Assembly: GCA_028023455.1 (NCBI GenBank)
Contig: JAQFVV010012396.1
Location: 4,311,656-4,375,655, forward strand
Reading direction: 5' to 3'
DNA: 64,000 nucleotides
Origin: Epiperipatus broadwayi
Taxonomy: Eukaryota; Onychophora; Udeonychophora; Euonychophora; Peripatidae
Each line of letters starts with the position of its first letter. Positions within the stretch are counted from its first letter, which is position 1. Below are positions 47,741 to 59,420 of this stretch, in pieces. Made by a program: the position numbers and the translations under genes. The notes below the pieces were generated by a model that saw only the letters and a list, made by a program, of their open reading frames with translations, was not told the origin of the DNA and ran no database searches.

Positions 47741-49016
47741 TATTCGTCGATGAGCCCTATATCCCACTGGATGGTGCTGTTTTTTGCTAAAACACATAAA
47801 AATGCTGTTTCTGTGGCAGACACATTCGAACCTGCATTTTCTATAATACAACTTTTTTGTTGTGCTACAGATTGCAGGTCACTATGTCACATCGCAGTAC
47901 AGCATGTATGCAGCAAATACGTTTTCTGAATATCGCACAGTTTATAAAATAGTTACGGCTTGGGGAGAGGGTGTGTTTTTTTTAATTGGATGGAAATGTT
48001 GTTTTCATTTGATTTTTTTTTTTATTTTAAAGTATTGAAATGTTCTGATTTTGTAAAGTAATAATTAACAGACTTTTTACACCATAGTGTATTGAAGTTT
48101 TAAGTAGTAAATGTTGATGAGATATATGTATAAAGTGAGTTGGAAGTAGGTAATGAGTCAAGTAATGTACTGTTTGTAACATTCCATGAGACAAAGAAGT
48201 TGTATGGTGTGTATATATTTGAAATAAAAAAGAGTGTTAACACAAAAATATCCCGTAAGAAAAGTAGAATTTTCCCCGTTTTTTTTTTAAATGTCATAAA
48301 AAACATATATTATAAACATTTTATATATATATTTGTCATTGTTTTAAAAAAGTTTTAGTTTCTTTCTTTTCTCCAACTACTGTTAGACTTTGTTGAATAT
48401 AGTTTACGTTTATTGTTATCATTTAATTTATAGATGTTAGTAAAAAAAAAAATGTATGCAAAAATACGATTTTGATATTTTTTATTTTAGCATTACAAAC
48501 AACAGAACAATAACCCTAAAACTAACCCTAAACCTAACCCTAAACCTAACCCTAATCCTAACCCTAAAACTAATCCTAAAACTAACCCTAATCATAACCC
48601 TAAAACTAACCCTAAAACCAACCCTAAACCTAACCGTAACAAGTTTTACTTTGAGTTGTCATTCTATTTGAAATAAAAACTAGTGGTAAATAACAACAAC
48701 AAAAAAAGCTGTAACCCCAGTAAAAAAATCTCCGATAGAAAATTGATTTTTCTAATAAAAAGCAAACTAAAAAAGATGAATCAAATTGTAATTTGTTTAT
48801 TTTATTTTACATTTATTATTATCATTTAATTTGTATATGTTAATAAAAAATATTTAAAATTAAATATTTAAAAATGATTTTCTTTTGTTTTTATTTTCGC
48901 ATTACAAAAAACACATCAAAATGATTATAATTAACAGCCCATGAATGATCATATTTTATAGTTTAAGCATGAAAACTGTGCCATCAAGTGGGATATAGTA
49001 GCTATTCGATGACAAT
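47741..49016. mobile_element. 1.27-kb unit with inverted ends enclosing a telomere-like array
   Basis: Left end TCGATGAGCCCTATATCCCA with TGGATGG...GCTGTTTTTTGC is mirrored at 48963-49016 (GAAAACTGTGCCATCAAGTG, GGATATAGTAGCTATTCGAT), imperfectly, over about 65-75 bp. Inside are two diverged ~400-bp direct units; TTATTGTTATCATTTAATTT at about 48410 recurs as TTATTATTATCATTTAATTT at about 48812. The telomere-like array sits between them. No transposase frame is seen. Confidence 0.6.
48510..48640 (-). repeat. Degenerate telomere-like array (TTAGGG type)
   Basis: On + the run is built of AACCCTAAAACT and AACCCTAAACCT 12-mers, about 11 of them, with CCCTAA as the shared core. The open frame at 48456-48671 translates this array into a repeated Leu/Thr/Lys pattern and is not a gene. 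It is interstitial and internally variable, so not an active telomere end. Confidence 0.9.
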
Positions 49017-50496
49017 CATAGTTTTATTAAATTAACAAAATATTAAATAAAATGATAACACAAAAATTTAACAATTCAGAAGATTAAATAAGAATCAAAA
49101 TTTTGCATCCTTGCAATGAACTGAATAGAACTTTTTAAGTAAAAGTGTTTTTACAAAAAAATGTAGCAAGTATAAATTTAGCAAACTTTAGCATTAAAAG
49201 TATGGTTTATAATGCTTTTAAAAAGTTTATATATATAAATGTAGGAATGTATTTAAATCAACATATTGGAGCAGCTTCTTTGGAAATCTAAAGCAGTATA
49301 TTAACTTTAGCCCCAGAAGATTTGTAAATTATTTTTCCATGAGACTCATGATTTAATTATCACATTATTATGAATGTATATATATTTTTAGAATCTAAAC
49401 TATAATAGGAAATGTGGTGCCTGAGAAGCATTTTTAAAGTACCTGCTGCTAGATATTGATCCACATTATGCCAATCCATTTTTTCAAGGATACACTCAAT
49501 TGTTTTTATCGTTATCATTTTGAAAGTGGATTGTTTTCTTCTATATAGTATTATTGCAGTTGTGGTGATTTTGATGTTTATCTTTTACACTTAATCTGTG
49601 ATGTATATGGCATGTTTGGAATGGAAATTTGCAAGTACAAAATTGTTATAATTTTAAAATTGAATTGAAATGATAAAAAATTCTGGGATTTGTTAAATAA
49701 AAATTTCCATCCTTTATTATAAAATATATTTTAAAAATGAGCTTTTGCTGTGATTTGGCTATTCTTTTAAATCTCTTTTTCAAATGAAAAAAAATCCAAC
49801 TATTGAGCAGAATTTACTAATTCTCATTTAGAATATTACTCAAAAATAAAAGTTCTATTTGCTTTCTGGATTGTATTATGTTAAGCTAAAGATATGTAGT
49901 GGATATGTCACAATAATGTTTTTTTTTATAACAATCAAATATAGAAATTTGTAATAGTCCCTAAATATGGATATTTCAAGTACTTAAGTTTTGTAATAGA
50001 ATTTAAAATTAATAAATTGACTTAAATATGTAGTGGATACACTTAAATCTCTTAATTTTTCTGTCTTGTAAAATTAAGATGAAGTGCTATTTGTCATAAA
50101 CCTGCTATTCAAATGCTGTCATCTGTATAAAGTTTGATGATCCCTGATGCAAACTATTATTTACCGCTTTCTAAATTTATTCTAGTCAACATTATACATT
50201 ATATCATAAATTGTGAATCATTTTAAATAATAATCAGTAGATATTTGATATTTAATCAATGCCTGTAAATAAAATACATATTAATATAAAAAGATGTTGA
50301 CTATTTCCATCATTTATCAGTAAATGTTGAATGTTTAGAAAATTTTAAACCTTATTTAAACTTTTCAAATACAAACACCTTCTTAGTAATAATATCTTAA
50401 TTAGGCAACACAGATTAGTAATGATATAATGATTTGAGTAGTATTATTCTTCACTCATCTACATGTGTTGTTGGCTTGACCACTTTCAGTATTAGT
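49017..50496. other. AT-rich non-coding stretch
   Basis: Nothing was recognised. Confidence 0.5.
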
Positions 50497-50577
50497 ATAG
50501 GAGTTGAACTCACACTATTAGATTCTTGAATATCAAATTTAAGGCAAATGCTCTAACCAACTGAACTATTCTATTGA
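50497..50577 (-). repeat. tRNA-derived sequence (pseudogene or SINE head)
   Basis: On minus, TAGTTCAGTTGGTTAGAGC (50568-50550) is an almost perfect A-box/D-arm, and GAGTTCAACTCC (50511-50500) a good B-box. The boxes are 57 bp apart, longer than in a class I tRNA, which would suit a long variable arm (Leu/Ser class). The anticodon stem does not pair well. It is unrelated to the TGTCAAG SINE family. Confidence 0.5.
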
Positions 50578-50651
50578 AGACAAGATAGTAAAAAATTCAT
50601 ATATTTATATATGAGAATTGGTTCAAATCTTTTTGAATCCTTCAATTTTTT

Positions 50652-51160
50652 TTATTTTTTTATTTTTCTAAGAGCAAAGTTAATTAGAGACTTCCATACA
50701 CTGGATTGACTTATAGGATTATTTGCCATTGTCATATGAGCAGCTTCCTTAAATTTTCTTCTTTGCACCTTTTCCTCATCTCTATCCAATATTTTTGTAT
50801 TTTGCCACTTAAACACATGGTCATTAATACATACTTGGTCTGCTACTGTAGACACATCTGTTTTTTTTTCTCTTTTAACCATTAGTTTGTTCTTTCAATC
50901 GTTATTAAACAGAGTGACAGGTCTCATTAATATACTTCATTTCACATTCACATGGTATTTCATAAATGCAGTTTTTGGTCTTTGGCATTTCCAGTTTAGA
51001 CTAGGTAAAAGTAAGAATTCTTCAAAGTGTGGTATGGCTTTGCAAACCTATTCTAGTGTTACATGACTGCAGATTTTCTTTACTTTATCTGCCAATCCTG
51101 GTATGTATGGATACACTACAGCACCAATAATTGTTTTTTTTTCTTTCGGGGCCTCTTTTT
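50652..51160 (-). pseudogene. Decayed Penelope-like element, GIY-YIG endonuclease (third lineage)
   Basis: Reading minus from about 51150: YPYIPGLADKVKKIC is the linker block before the nuclease in Penelope/Neptune-type proteins. In another frame CIYEIPCECEMKYINET follows, the GIY-YIG core with the last Gly of YIG replaced by Asn. Then VCINDHVFKWQNTKILDRDE and RRKFKEAAHM give the C-terminal part, with the endonuclease Glu, to 50652. Several frameshifts and stops separate the blocks. Motif wording differs from both other PLEs in the window, so this is a separate lineage. Confidence 0.75.
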
Positions 51161-54100
51161 GTGTTCTATTAATACGTAGACCAAGATAAGATAGTGACCC
51201 TATTAAAAAGCAATAAAAAAGCATAATCATTTTAGACTGCTGCTAATAATGATACAAATATATATCAAAGTACCATTAAATGCACAAACTTATTTAAATA
51301 TCCTGATATCTATGTGCAGTGCTTTCAGATCCAACACTCTTCACTGATGAATGCCACAAGCCAGAAACTAGTCTGGGGATATTGGATGAGTAGGCACTAG
51401 ATGGGATTTTATGAACTAGTCTTCTGGCATCCATTGATTACTCTGACTTGCACTAAGTGACAATACGTATAGAGATGTTTGCCTGTTTTATTTAGATATT
51501 ATTATGGAGATATCATTGTAAATATAAGTAAAGAAAAGTTTTGCAATAAATATATCACGTTATCAAATGCATATGAATTTAATATGTATTTATACAATAC
51601 ATTATAGTGCACTGCATTCTTTTCATTGTTAAACATTATGAAACTATTTGTTCTTTCTTTTTCTATTAATTGTATTTTTTAATATGACTAATTTGCTTTT
51701 AAATTCATTTGCTGATCCTTATTTCGTTAATTATTACGTTTCCGGAATTTTAGCAGCAATCTAAAACGATTATTGCTTCTTTTTATTGCTTTTTAATACA
51801 GTCGCTATCTTATATTGGTCTATTGTAAAGCATTTTGCCGTTAGATTGATGTGGAATTTGTAAATATTTCCTTTTAAAATTAATTATAGATGCACTCCGA
51901 TATATTTTACAATTTTTTTCCCAACCGACAATAGCTGCTAATATTTGCAAAACGTCTAAATAAAACTTACAAAAGCTTGAAAATGGATAATTAATATTGC
52001 TAGACATTATTATCAAATTAATCATTGTTGACATTTAACATACTTATTACTTTACAATAATAATAATAATTCGTGCTTTATCTCTAATAATGGTACATGC
52101 GTGCAATTACAAATTTAATCAATCTTGATTTTTTATTTTTAATTAATAAAATAAAATTATCAAAAAGTTTTTATTTAGATATAATGATACCGCGCTTTCG
52201 CCAATTTGAAAACTGCAAATTCCTGAATTACTGAATAAAGTAAAAGATAAAACACAGTTTGCTTAATTGATTGAACCTATTCTGCTCGATCTATTACTCG
52301 GATATATTAAAATCGCATGACCTTCTGAGAAACTAAACACACATTTACTTAGAAGTACAATGCGTTATAATGTCATGCCCATGAATTAGATTTAAATGCA
52401 AAGGGAAAATAGACTTTTTTTAAGTATTCAGAAGTTTTTTAAATCTTTAAAATGTATTCAGTCAACCAGTCTGTAGTTTATTCAAATGATTATCCAATAT
52501 ATGAGAACCTATCTAATTTGAAAAAAGGCAAAAGAAATATTGAAACAAATTAATTTTATTAAATGTTCTGTTTAGTGATAAGAGTTGTGCTTTTCAATTC
52601 AATGTCTCTATACCCAAACTTCACATGTATGCATCCTCACATTTTATAATATTTCAGAGCAAGCTATTAATGAGTTTCTTTGAGTTGTTGTGCTGATGGA
52701 AAATCCAATTTTTTTATCTTCTAAAATAGATCAGACATGTTAAACAGATTTAACAGATTTATATACAACACACAAGTTAACCTAGTCTAAATGCTTTACT
52801 CTAATATGTTTATGTATCCTCAACATAGAAAAATCCACACAAAAATAGTGAAAAGTAAAACAGTATAATTTATGTTCATAGTAATTAGATAGATTACAGT
52901 GGGACAGGCTTATAATATAGTAATTAGTATCTATATGACTAATAAGATACAATATTAGACAATCTAATAGCTTAAATAAAAACCTCATTTTGCAGAATAT
53001 CTTTGATCACTCAAATATTTCTGATTTTATAATAAATAAATTTATTTTATTTACTGCTTAACATGTTTTTGAAGAAATATGCCATTATATTTATAGAATT
53101 TGAATACAGGAGTCTGTGTGGTTGAAGACCTAATGCATATTCACCATCACAGTCATCTGTACCATCTTGTGGAATAATCTCTTATTCTACTTATCCTGTT
53201 TTTGAAAAATTAAGATTGACCAATGAATATAGTCCCAAGGATTTTAATTTAAATCCAAAATGACTCAGTTCTTTATTATTAAAAGTAATTCTGAGAATGA
53301 TATCCATTGCTCCATAAATATAGTAACTTTTGTAGTACAAAGCATGATAACAAATAGTTATATGATGCATTCAAAAAATAGAAGATAAAGGTGTATTATT
53401 TTTATTCTTCAGTGTTAATGGAAGTGGATATTTTTGTGAAATGACCCAGACAATGTAAGAAGTAAACTGCAGTGTATCTAATGGTGTTTGAGATCATGAT
53501 AAGTGGAAAGAACAATTTAAAGTAAAATGGATATATATATAAAAGATGTGCCGAACTGAGAATTAAGAAATATTCATTTGGAGAACAATAAAAATAAGCC
53601 TGTAACTAATTCTAGAGATTCCCAAGCAGTCCCATATGAAAAAGAAAATAAGTGTTGAAGATTTTGCACAACTATTGACACATTACATTACTTTTTATTA
53701 CTTTATACCTTGTGAGAATTAGCAAGAAGATGATCAGAAAAAGTTCGTGGGCCACAAGAAGAAATGTGTAACATAAATGATTGTTAAATAGATTTATTTT
53801 ATTTTTTTAATATGAACTTCATTAATCCAAACCTCCAGTTCCTCTATAGAACTTTTATTATTAGATGTTGACCTTCAATAGTGATTGGCCACAAATGACT
53901 AAGCTTTTAGATGCTCTGCTATTTGAAATCCATTGACATTTTTCTTAATTGGTGGATTCTTTTAGCTAATCCTTCAGCCGTTCAGAGAAATGCTGCTGAT
54001 AGACTATTGAGGTGATGCTGAACTGTGAAACTATGACCAAATCTGGTCTTTACCAATTGATCTCTATTAGAAGTGGACCATTTTTATAATAACTTGTTCT

Positions 54101-55485
54101 ATATATATATATTTACCCCATCTTCAAATTCTCAATTGGGTTCTTTGTTGATCCTGTCTCTCTTGACAGATATCTTGGCAGCTTCATTGTTGTAAACAGA
54201 TTTTTAGTATTTGCTATCATGAGATATAAGGCAAATGATAATCATTCAATGTTGCATTGCAGTATCTGTTTTTGATATTGATAATTAGAAAAGAATTATA
54301 ATCATTTCTAAATTAACACTTTCAATATCCAATTGATCACTAGAGCCACCAATTATTTCATATGAGTAAACTTAAGAAAAAAAGATTAAATTTTATTTTC
54401 ATAGAACATAAATTATTAATTTGTTGTTATGTTGTTAGCCATATTAATTCTACCATTAAATATTAAAAAAATATTTCTAATGCAGTTTTTGAAATGAATT
54501 AAGGTAATATTCCAAGCAGTACTTTTACTTAGTTGACTAAATTTATAGATTTGGTAGCTTTGTTTTTGAATGCTCAACTCTGTGTTTCTCTTTATTATTT
54601 TTATTACCATTTAAACTTTTATGAAAAAAAATTGTGAACCTAATGGTCTTTCTTTATTTAAATCAAGGCATTGGAGATCATGCTACAAGTAATAGTGATC
54701 CAGTAACATTTCTAATTGAATATGAAATCAACATGGTGTATCTGATGAAATGTTTGGACAGAGACTCCCGAGTACAAATGCTATGAATGAGATGAAATTG
54801 TACATCAAAAGCATGCTAGTTTATATGCAGTTTATCTTTTTTTGCATAAATCTTCAAAACATTTATATAATTTTACAATAGAATCATGAAAAGAGAAACA
54901 AGTTTTTTGAATTACTGATTCATAATACTATGAAAAAATGAAGTAAAAAGATATGGATAAGCATCATAACAAAACTGTGTATGCTCAATAAGTTTAAAAA
55001 AAAAAAAATATTGAACAAGACAAAAAAATTATCTAAATTCAATGCTATAACAATTAAGAGAATATTGATTTATATGATCATGCATTAATAAAAATGATTT
55101 TAAATTCTTTCATCATGTATCATTGGTCAGTTAATGTTGTGGATTAAGGATTGATTAATTACTAAAGTGAAAATGAACAGTGAACAAATTATCTCAGTAG
55201 GCATATCATCACCAGATAAAGACTTAATAATGTCACTATTTAGATAAAATTATGATTTATAACTGAGATACTATGTAGCCCTGAAAATATTAAATATCCA
55301 AAAGCTTGAGATGTCATAATAAAGATCTGTCTCTGCTAATCTTTAATTCTTTTTATAATAAAAATTCCATCATCAGCATTATTATTTGGTGAAATCTCAT
55401 TCATAATAATTTAAGGCTATCAATAAATGTGTTTTCTGTCTGAGCATAATATACTTTATATATTCATCAATATTAAACATTTTCC

Positions 55486-55488
<3 letters not shown>
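51161..55488. other. AT-rich non-coding stretch
   Basis: About 4.3 kb without a recognised gene. The only structured part is an inverted repeat at about 51352-51435 (GCCAGAAACTAGTC against ACTAGTCTTCTGGC) holding a CTGATGA...GAAAC pair. Short frames at 51810-52034, 52782-52988 and 54416-54610 (all -) lack motifs. Confidence 0.5.
51344..51368 (+). ncRNA. Possible hammerhead core
   Basis: CTGATGA (51344-51350) and GAAAC (51364-51368) are both exact hammerhead core boxes, 13 bases apart. The intervening bases form only a very weak stem II. It lies close to the PLE relic at 50652-51160 but on the opposite strand. Chance is quite possible. Confidence 0.25.

Positions 55489-55542
<54 letters not shown>
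55489..55542. repeat. (TA)n microsatellite
   Basis: About 27 nearly perfect TA units. The minus frame at 55397-55585 (Ile-Tyr repeats) is its translation. Confidence 0.95.
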
Positions 55543-55544
<2 letters not shown>

Positions 55545-55607
55545 GCTAAACTAGTATTTATCAGTTGGTGCATAATCTGCACCAACTGATAAATGCTAGT
55601 TTAGCAT
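55543..55607. repeat. 65-bp near-perfect palindrome related to FB arms
   Basis: ATGCTAAACTAGTATTTATC-AGTTGGTGCA is followed by TAATC and then its reverse complement with one mismatch. GCTAAAC.AG.A...ATCAGTTGGT matches the arm of the fold-back at 28711-29411 (GCTAAACCAGCAATCATCAG). (TA)n lies on both sides. Confidence 0.85.
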
Positions 55608-55620
55608 AATATATATATAT

Positions 55621-57545
55621 TGTAACAAAGTACATTGATATGTAATTAATTTATTATGAATTCCATATTTAAAAATATAAAAGTTTAATCTTAAGAGAAT
55701 AAAATGTAAAAACTAAAGAGTATGGGGGGGAGGGGGAATTTTTGTATTGAATAAAATAAACTGTAAATGCTGTTTAAAATAATAAGTTATTTTAAAATAA
55801 CAAGCTGTTTAAAATAAAAGATTTTTTTTTTGTTTAAAAGAAGAAAAAATCTTGTCATAAATAAATGATTTAATATTTTTTAAATGAATTTTTAATAAAA
55901 TAATAAAGAGATTTTGTTTTATTTTATAATAAATAAATAAATATATGTGCATGTGTGTATGCAATTTTTAATAAAAGTAGACGCTAAAAGCTGATTTTAT
56001 TTCTCTAGAAGAAGAACGCTGTTGCTAAAAATAGTTTCCCATGGTTTAAAAAAGTATAAATAGCTCAATTTTTGTTCATTCTCAGTTCGGACTTTCTCAT
56101 TTTAATAAATATTTTTGAAGTAATATTTCCAAAAATGATGCATTGTTAAAAAACCAATGTATTTGCAGTTGACCGAAAAGCCACTCTCTACGCATTTAAG
56201 ACCTGCGAATAGTTCAGAAAGTAATCATGTTAAAATAAACTACACAGACAGCAGAGTGCGAGGAATGCCAAACCATCCATGGAAATATCAGGACACAGGA
56301 TCGATGAAGGAATCAATTTAACTGGATGTCGATGATTTAAAAAATAATTCCATTATACTGTTTATGTCATATACAAAACTTAGGTAATTATTTGACTTTG
56401 ATATAAATATTTCCGATTTCTTCTTAAAATAAAGATAGACTTTATTGAAATAACTTTTGAACTTTTTGAATTAAACTTTAAAAAAATAATAAACTTTAAA
56501 CTTCAGAAGATAATGTTTTCAATAATAAAATAAATAAAAGCAGCTTCTATGAAATAATATTTTTGGCATGCACGTATGTGTGATTTGATTTTAAACTTAA
56601 ACTTAAAAAAAATAATAATAAAATATAATGTAATGTGTATAATTTATTTGCTTAAGTAATATATTAAAATGCTTATTTTAATCTTTAAAAAAAATGTATG
56701 TGTGTTTCATTATAAGATAAAACGATGCATTTATTTTAAAATAAAGTAAAACATTTAAATTATTTTTCTTAAAATATTTATGTTTATTCCTGATACATGC
56801 GGGTAAGTATCAACATTTATCTTCTTAATAAGAGTAGAAAAGAAAAAATCCAATCATTAATTGTAGTATTTTAAAAAAGATTCACTAAGTTAAATCTATA
56901 AATGTTTAGCATTCAGTATAATGTTGTTGTTATTAGTTTTAAAAGAGTGAAGTATTATTTAAAATGGTTCAGGGGGAAAATTATTTTAGTTTTAGAAAAT
57001 AGTAGCAGTTTAGAACAGGCAGGTGTTTAATATATACCTTTGTTTTGTTTTTGGAATGACTGAGCTAGCGGACGATTCAGGCACCGGATTATGCTGGTCA
57101 GATGGACATGCTAATTCTAAATATAATTAGCTGGTGCCTAAGGGATTTTTCTTCTTCTTTAAAAAATAATAATAAAGTGTTTATTTGATCGGTATATATT
57201 TGGTAGACGAGTGTTGAATGTTATTAATAGTTTGTTATTGATAACAGTTGACATTTTGCCTGAAAACCAATCATTTTCTAAAAAGGGAAATTTAGGTGGA
57301 CAAAATATCATAAAATATTAGTTAATATTTTATTTGTTGATGCTTAGTGTTTGTTATTTTCCGTAAGTTTAAGTAGTAGTTTTTTAAAGTGTAAGTTTTT
57401 TATAATAATAAGAGAAGTTAGGTAACAAGTGTTAAATAATATAAATAGAAGTAGTAGTTGTTAATCGCTTTTTCATTAACGGTTGTTCGAAGTAGGTTGT
57501 TTATCACATTAGCAGGTTGGGTATTTCTATTGGGTTGGTAGAATA
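55621..57545. mobile_element. Candidate inserted unit within (TA)n, LTR-like 5' part
   Basis: TGTAAC at 55621 directly follows (TA)n, and (TA)n resumes at about 57545. A TATA box lies 434 bp in. The A+T-poorer, CpG-bearing patches at 56160-56340 and 57060-57140 set it off from its flanks. AGGCACC and GGTGCCT form a spaced inverted repeat near 57080-57140. No protein was recognised. Architecture parallels 41277-43345, but I see no extended sequence match between them. Confidence 0.3.
56055..56088 (+). promoter_or_regulatory. Candidate core promoter (TATA plus initiator-like)
   Basis: TATAAATAG at 56055 with TCAGTTC starting at 56082, 27 bp downstream, a normal TATA-to-start distance. AATAAA follows at about 56104. 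Compare 41729-41763. Prediction only. Confidence 0.35.
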
Positions 57546-57556
57546 TATATATATAT

Positions 57557-58195
57557 TGTACCAGACCAAACTCCCCTGTGGATTTCCTAATCCTAATCTT
57601 GCACTGAGCATGAAGTGAACAAGACTTAACAGGAAAAAGAATGGATATCATTTTAGCTGATTGTCTGTACTTATATATATATATGGTACTTCCAGCTAAA
57701 CTGATAGGAAGAGTGCATTGACAGGACTCTTCCAGTCAAAAACACCCTTTAGTTGATATCTTATTCGAATGCCCAAACATTTAGAACAATGGTAAGTATA
57801 CACCTTTGAATAATCTATTTACAAAATAGATCTCTTCTCGCCACTTCTAGAAAACAAAACAAAAAAATGAATTTTTTTTTCTTCCTTCCCTCCTAGAAGA
57901 ATGTGCAATACCATATGTTCAGCGGAGCATAAGAATAAGATTTAACATCCCAGTAGAGCGATATCCCTTTGTGGCTAGCTCAGTCACTCTACATATAGGG
58001 TCTTCAAATGGGTAAGTTAAATGATTATTACAGGTACGGAGTTGATAAGGAAATAATATATTTTTATCAATATAAATAACAATACGAAAATGAAATAAGT
58101 TGAATAGTATGATTAAATATTTATTTAATCCCAATTACCCACCACCATTTCATACTAATGATGATATAATAAAAATACTAAATAATTATCACAAA
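57557..58195. other. Non-coding stretch
   Basis: No gene was recognised. Minus frames at 57418-57651 and 57919-58134 show no motif. Confidence 0.45.
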
Positions 58196-58196
58196 C

Positions 58197-58197
<1 letters not shown>

Positions 58198-58237
<40 letters not shown>

Positions 58238-58240
58238 CTG

Positions 58241-58284
<44 letters not shown>

Positions 58285-58290
58285 CAGTGT
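58198..58290. repeat. (TA)n pair with inverted CACTGTGAA ends
   Basis: (TA)n is followed by TTTACTGTGAA, more (TA)n, then TTCACAGTG. The second run together with its flanks forms a long AT hairpin. Confidence 0.9.
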
Positions 58291-59188
58291 TGAAATAGAT
58301 AAATACAATTTTAAATAAGAAAAATAATAAATCCCTAAAGCTATTTACAATGTTTATAAGTAATGGAAGTGGTCTGAGCTTTTTACCCTGTAGAAATGAG
58401 TTATACTTTGCATGATTTGATATATAGATATGAGATTTTCAGTCATACAGGCATATGCTTTTACTGATTACTTTAAAACCTTTTTATTGATAGCAAAAAT
58501 AATAATAATAATAAAACTATGCATATGTATATTTGCAATATGAGATATTTCACTAATTTCATATTTTCAACAAGTCAACAAGGTTGCATTGGCTCAGATA
58601 CTATATCGTACTTACAGTAAGGTACTGTATCTATTTCCTTTTTGCTAGAGATAAACTCCTATACATGTATATACATGCAGCACAATTAAACACATACTGT
58701 TTAAATATAATGTCATTAAAGGACTTGCTTACAGGGAATCTATAATAAATCCCTTCTTACACGCATCTTGAGGTGCCTCAGTGACAAAAAAAACAACTTA
58801 AAAAAAAGATGTATGGTTAAATACATTCTTTAGATATTCAACATGAGATATCGTATTTACCGAATATTATAAGTGTATGTATGCATATATACGCATGTAT
58901 ATTTGTATATGACAAATTTCAGGAGTAACAAAGAGGAAAACAAATAGCAACAAAAAAAAATCTCATTGCAACCTTTGTTGAAAATACTAGAATTTGACAT
59001 AGAAAAATTGACTCAAAAGATTTAAGTAGAAGCTTTAACATTTATGCCCATAATAACTGCAATTCAATATACATATGCAAGAGATAACTCTCTCTTTTTT
59101 AAAAGATTAATAATAATAATAATAATAAAAAAATAATATATTTAAACGGAAATATCAAAGTTAATTATTTCAATATTAATAAACCATC
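58291..59188. other. AT-rich non-coding stretch
   Basis: A small hairpin lies around 58592-58635 (CAGATAC...GTATCT). Nothing else was recognised. Confidence 0.45.
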
Positions 59189-59420
59189 TTAAAATAAACT
59201 TGTGTCTACGTCTTCATTCTTCTCCTGTGGGCTCTGAGTGGGCTTCAAGTCAACTGGCTGTGTGGTGAGGGTTTCATCTATTTCAGTGTAGGCAAGGTAG
59301 CATTTGTCTTCATCGTGGATGGCTGGAATTGGTGTGGGCACAACTTGGCAGCTTGTGACAGAGAAAGGGCAGTGCACCGGCTGGTTGTTTATTCCATGGT
59401 CATTTCATTGGATTCTCTGG
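59189..59420 (-). other. GC-richer reading frame of unknown nature
   Basis: An open stretch of roughly 70 codons on minus ends with TAA at 59189. It is Pro/Thr-rich with acidic residues (PTPIPAIHDEDKC, DETLTTQPVDLKPTQSPQE). Its base composition is far less AT-rich than the surroundings, which is unusual here for a chance frame. There is no ATG at its head: a TGA lies about 10 codons before the GTG at 59377. No good splice acceptor was found. It could be a last-exon fragment, a remnant downstream of the gypsy element, or an old insertion. Confidence 0.3.

Noticed and set aside
48456-48671. 71-codon frame rich in Leu, Thr and Lys
   Set aside because: It is the translation of the telomere-like array.
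55397-55585. Ile-Tyr repeat protein on minus
   Set aside because: Translation of (TA)n.
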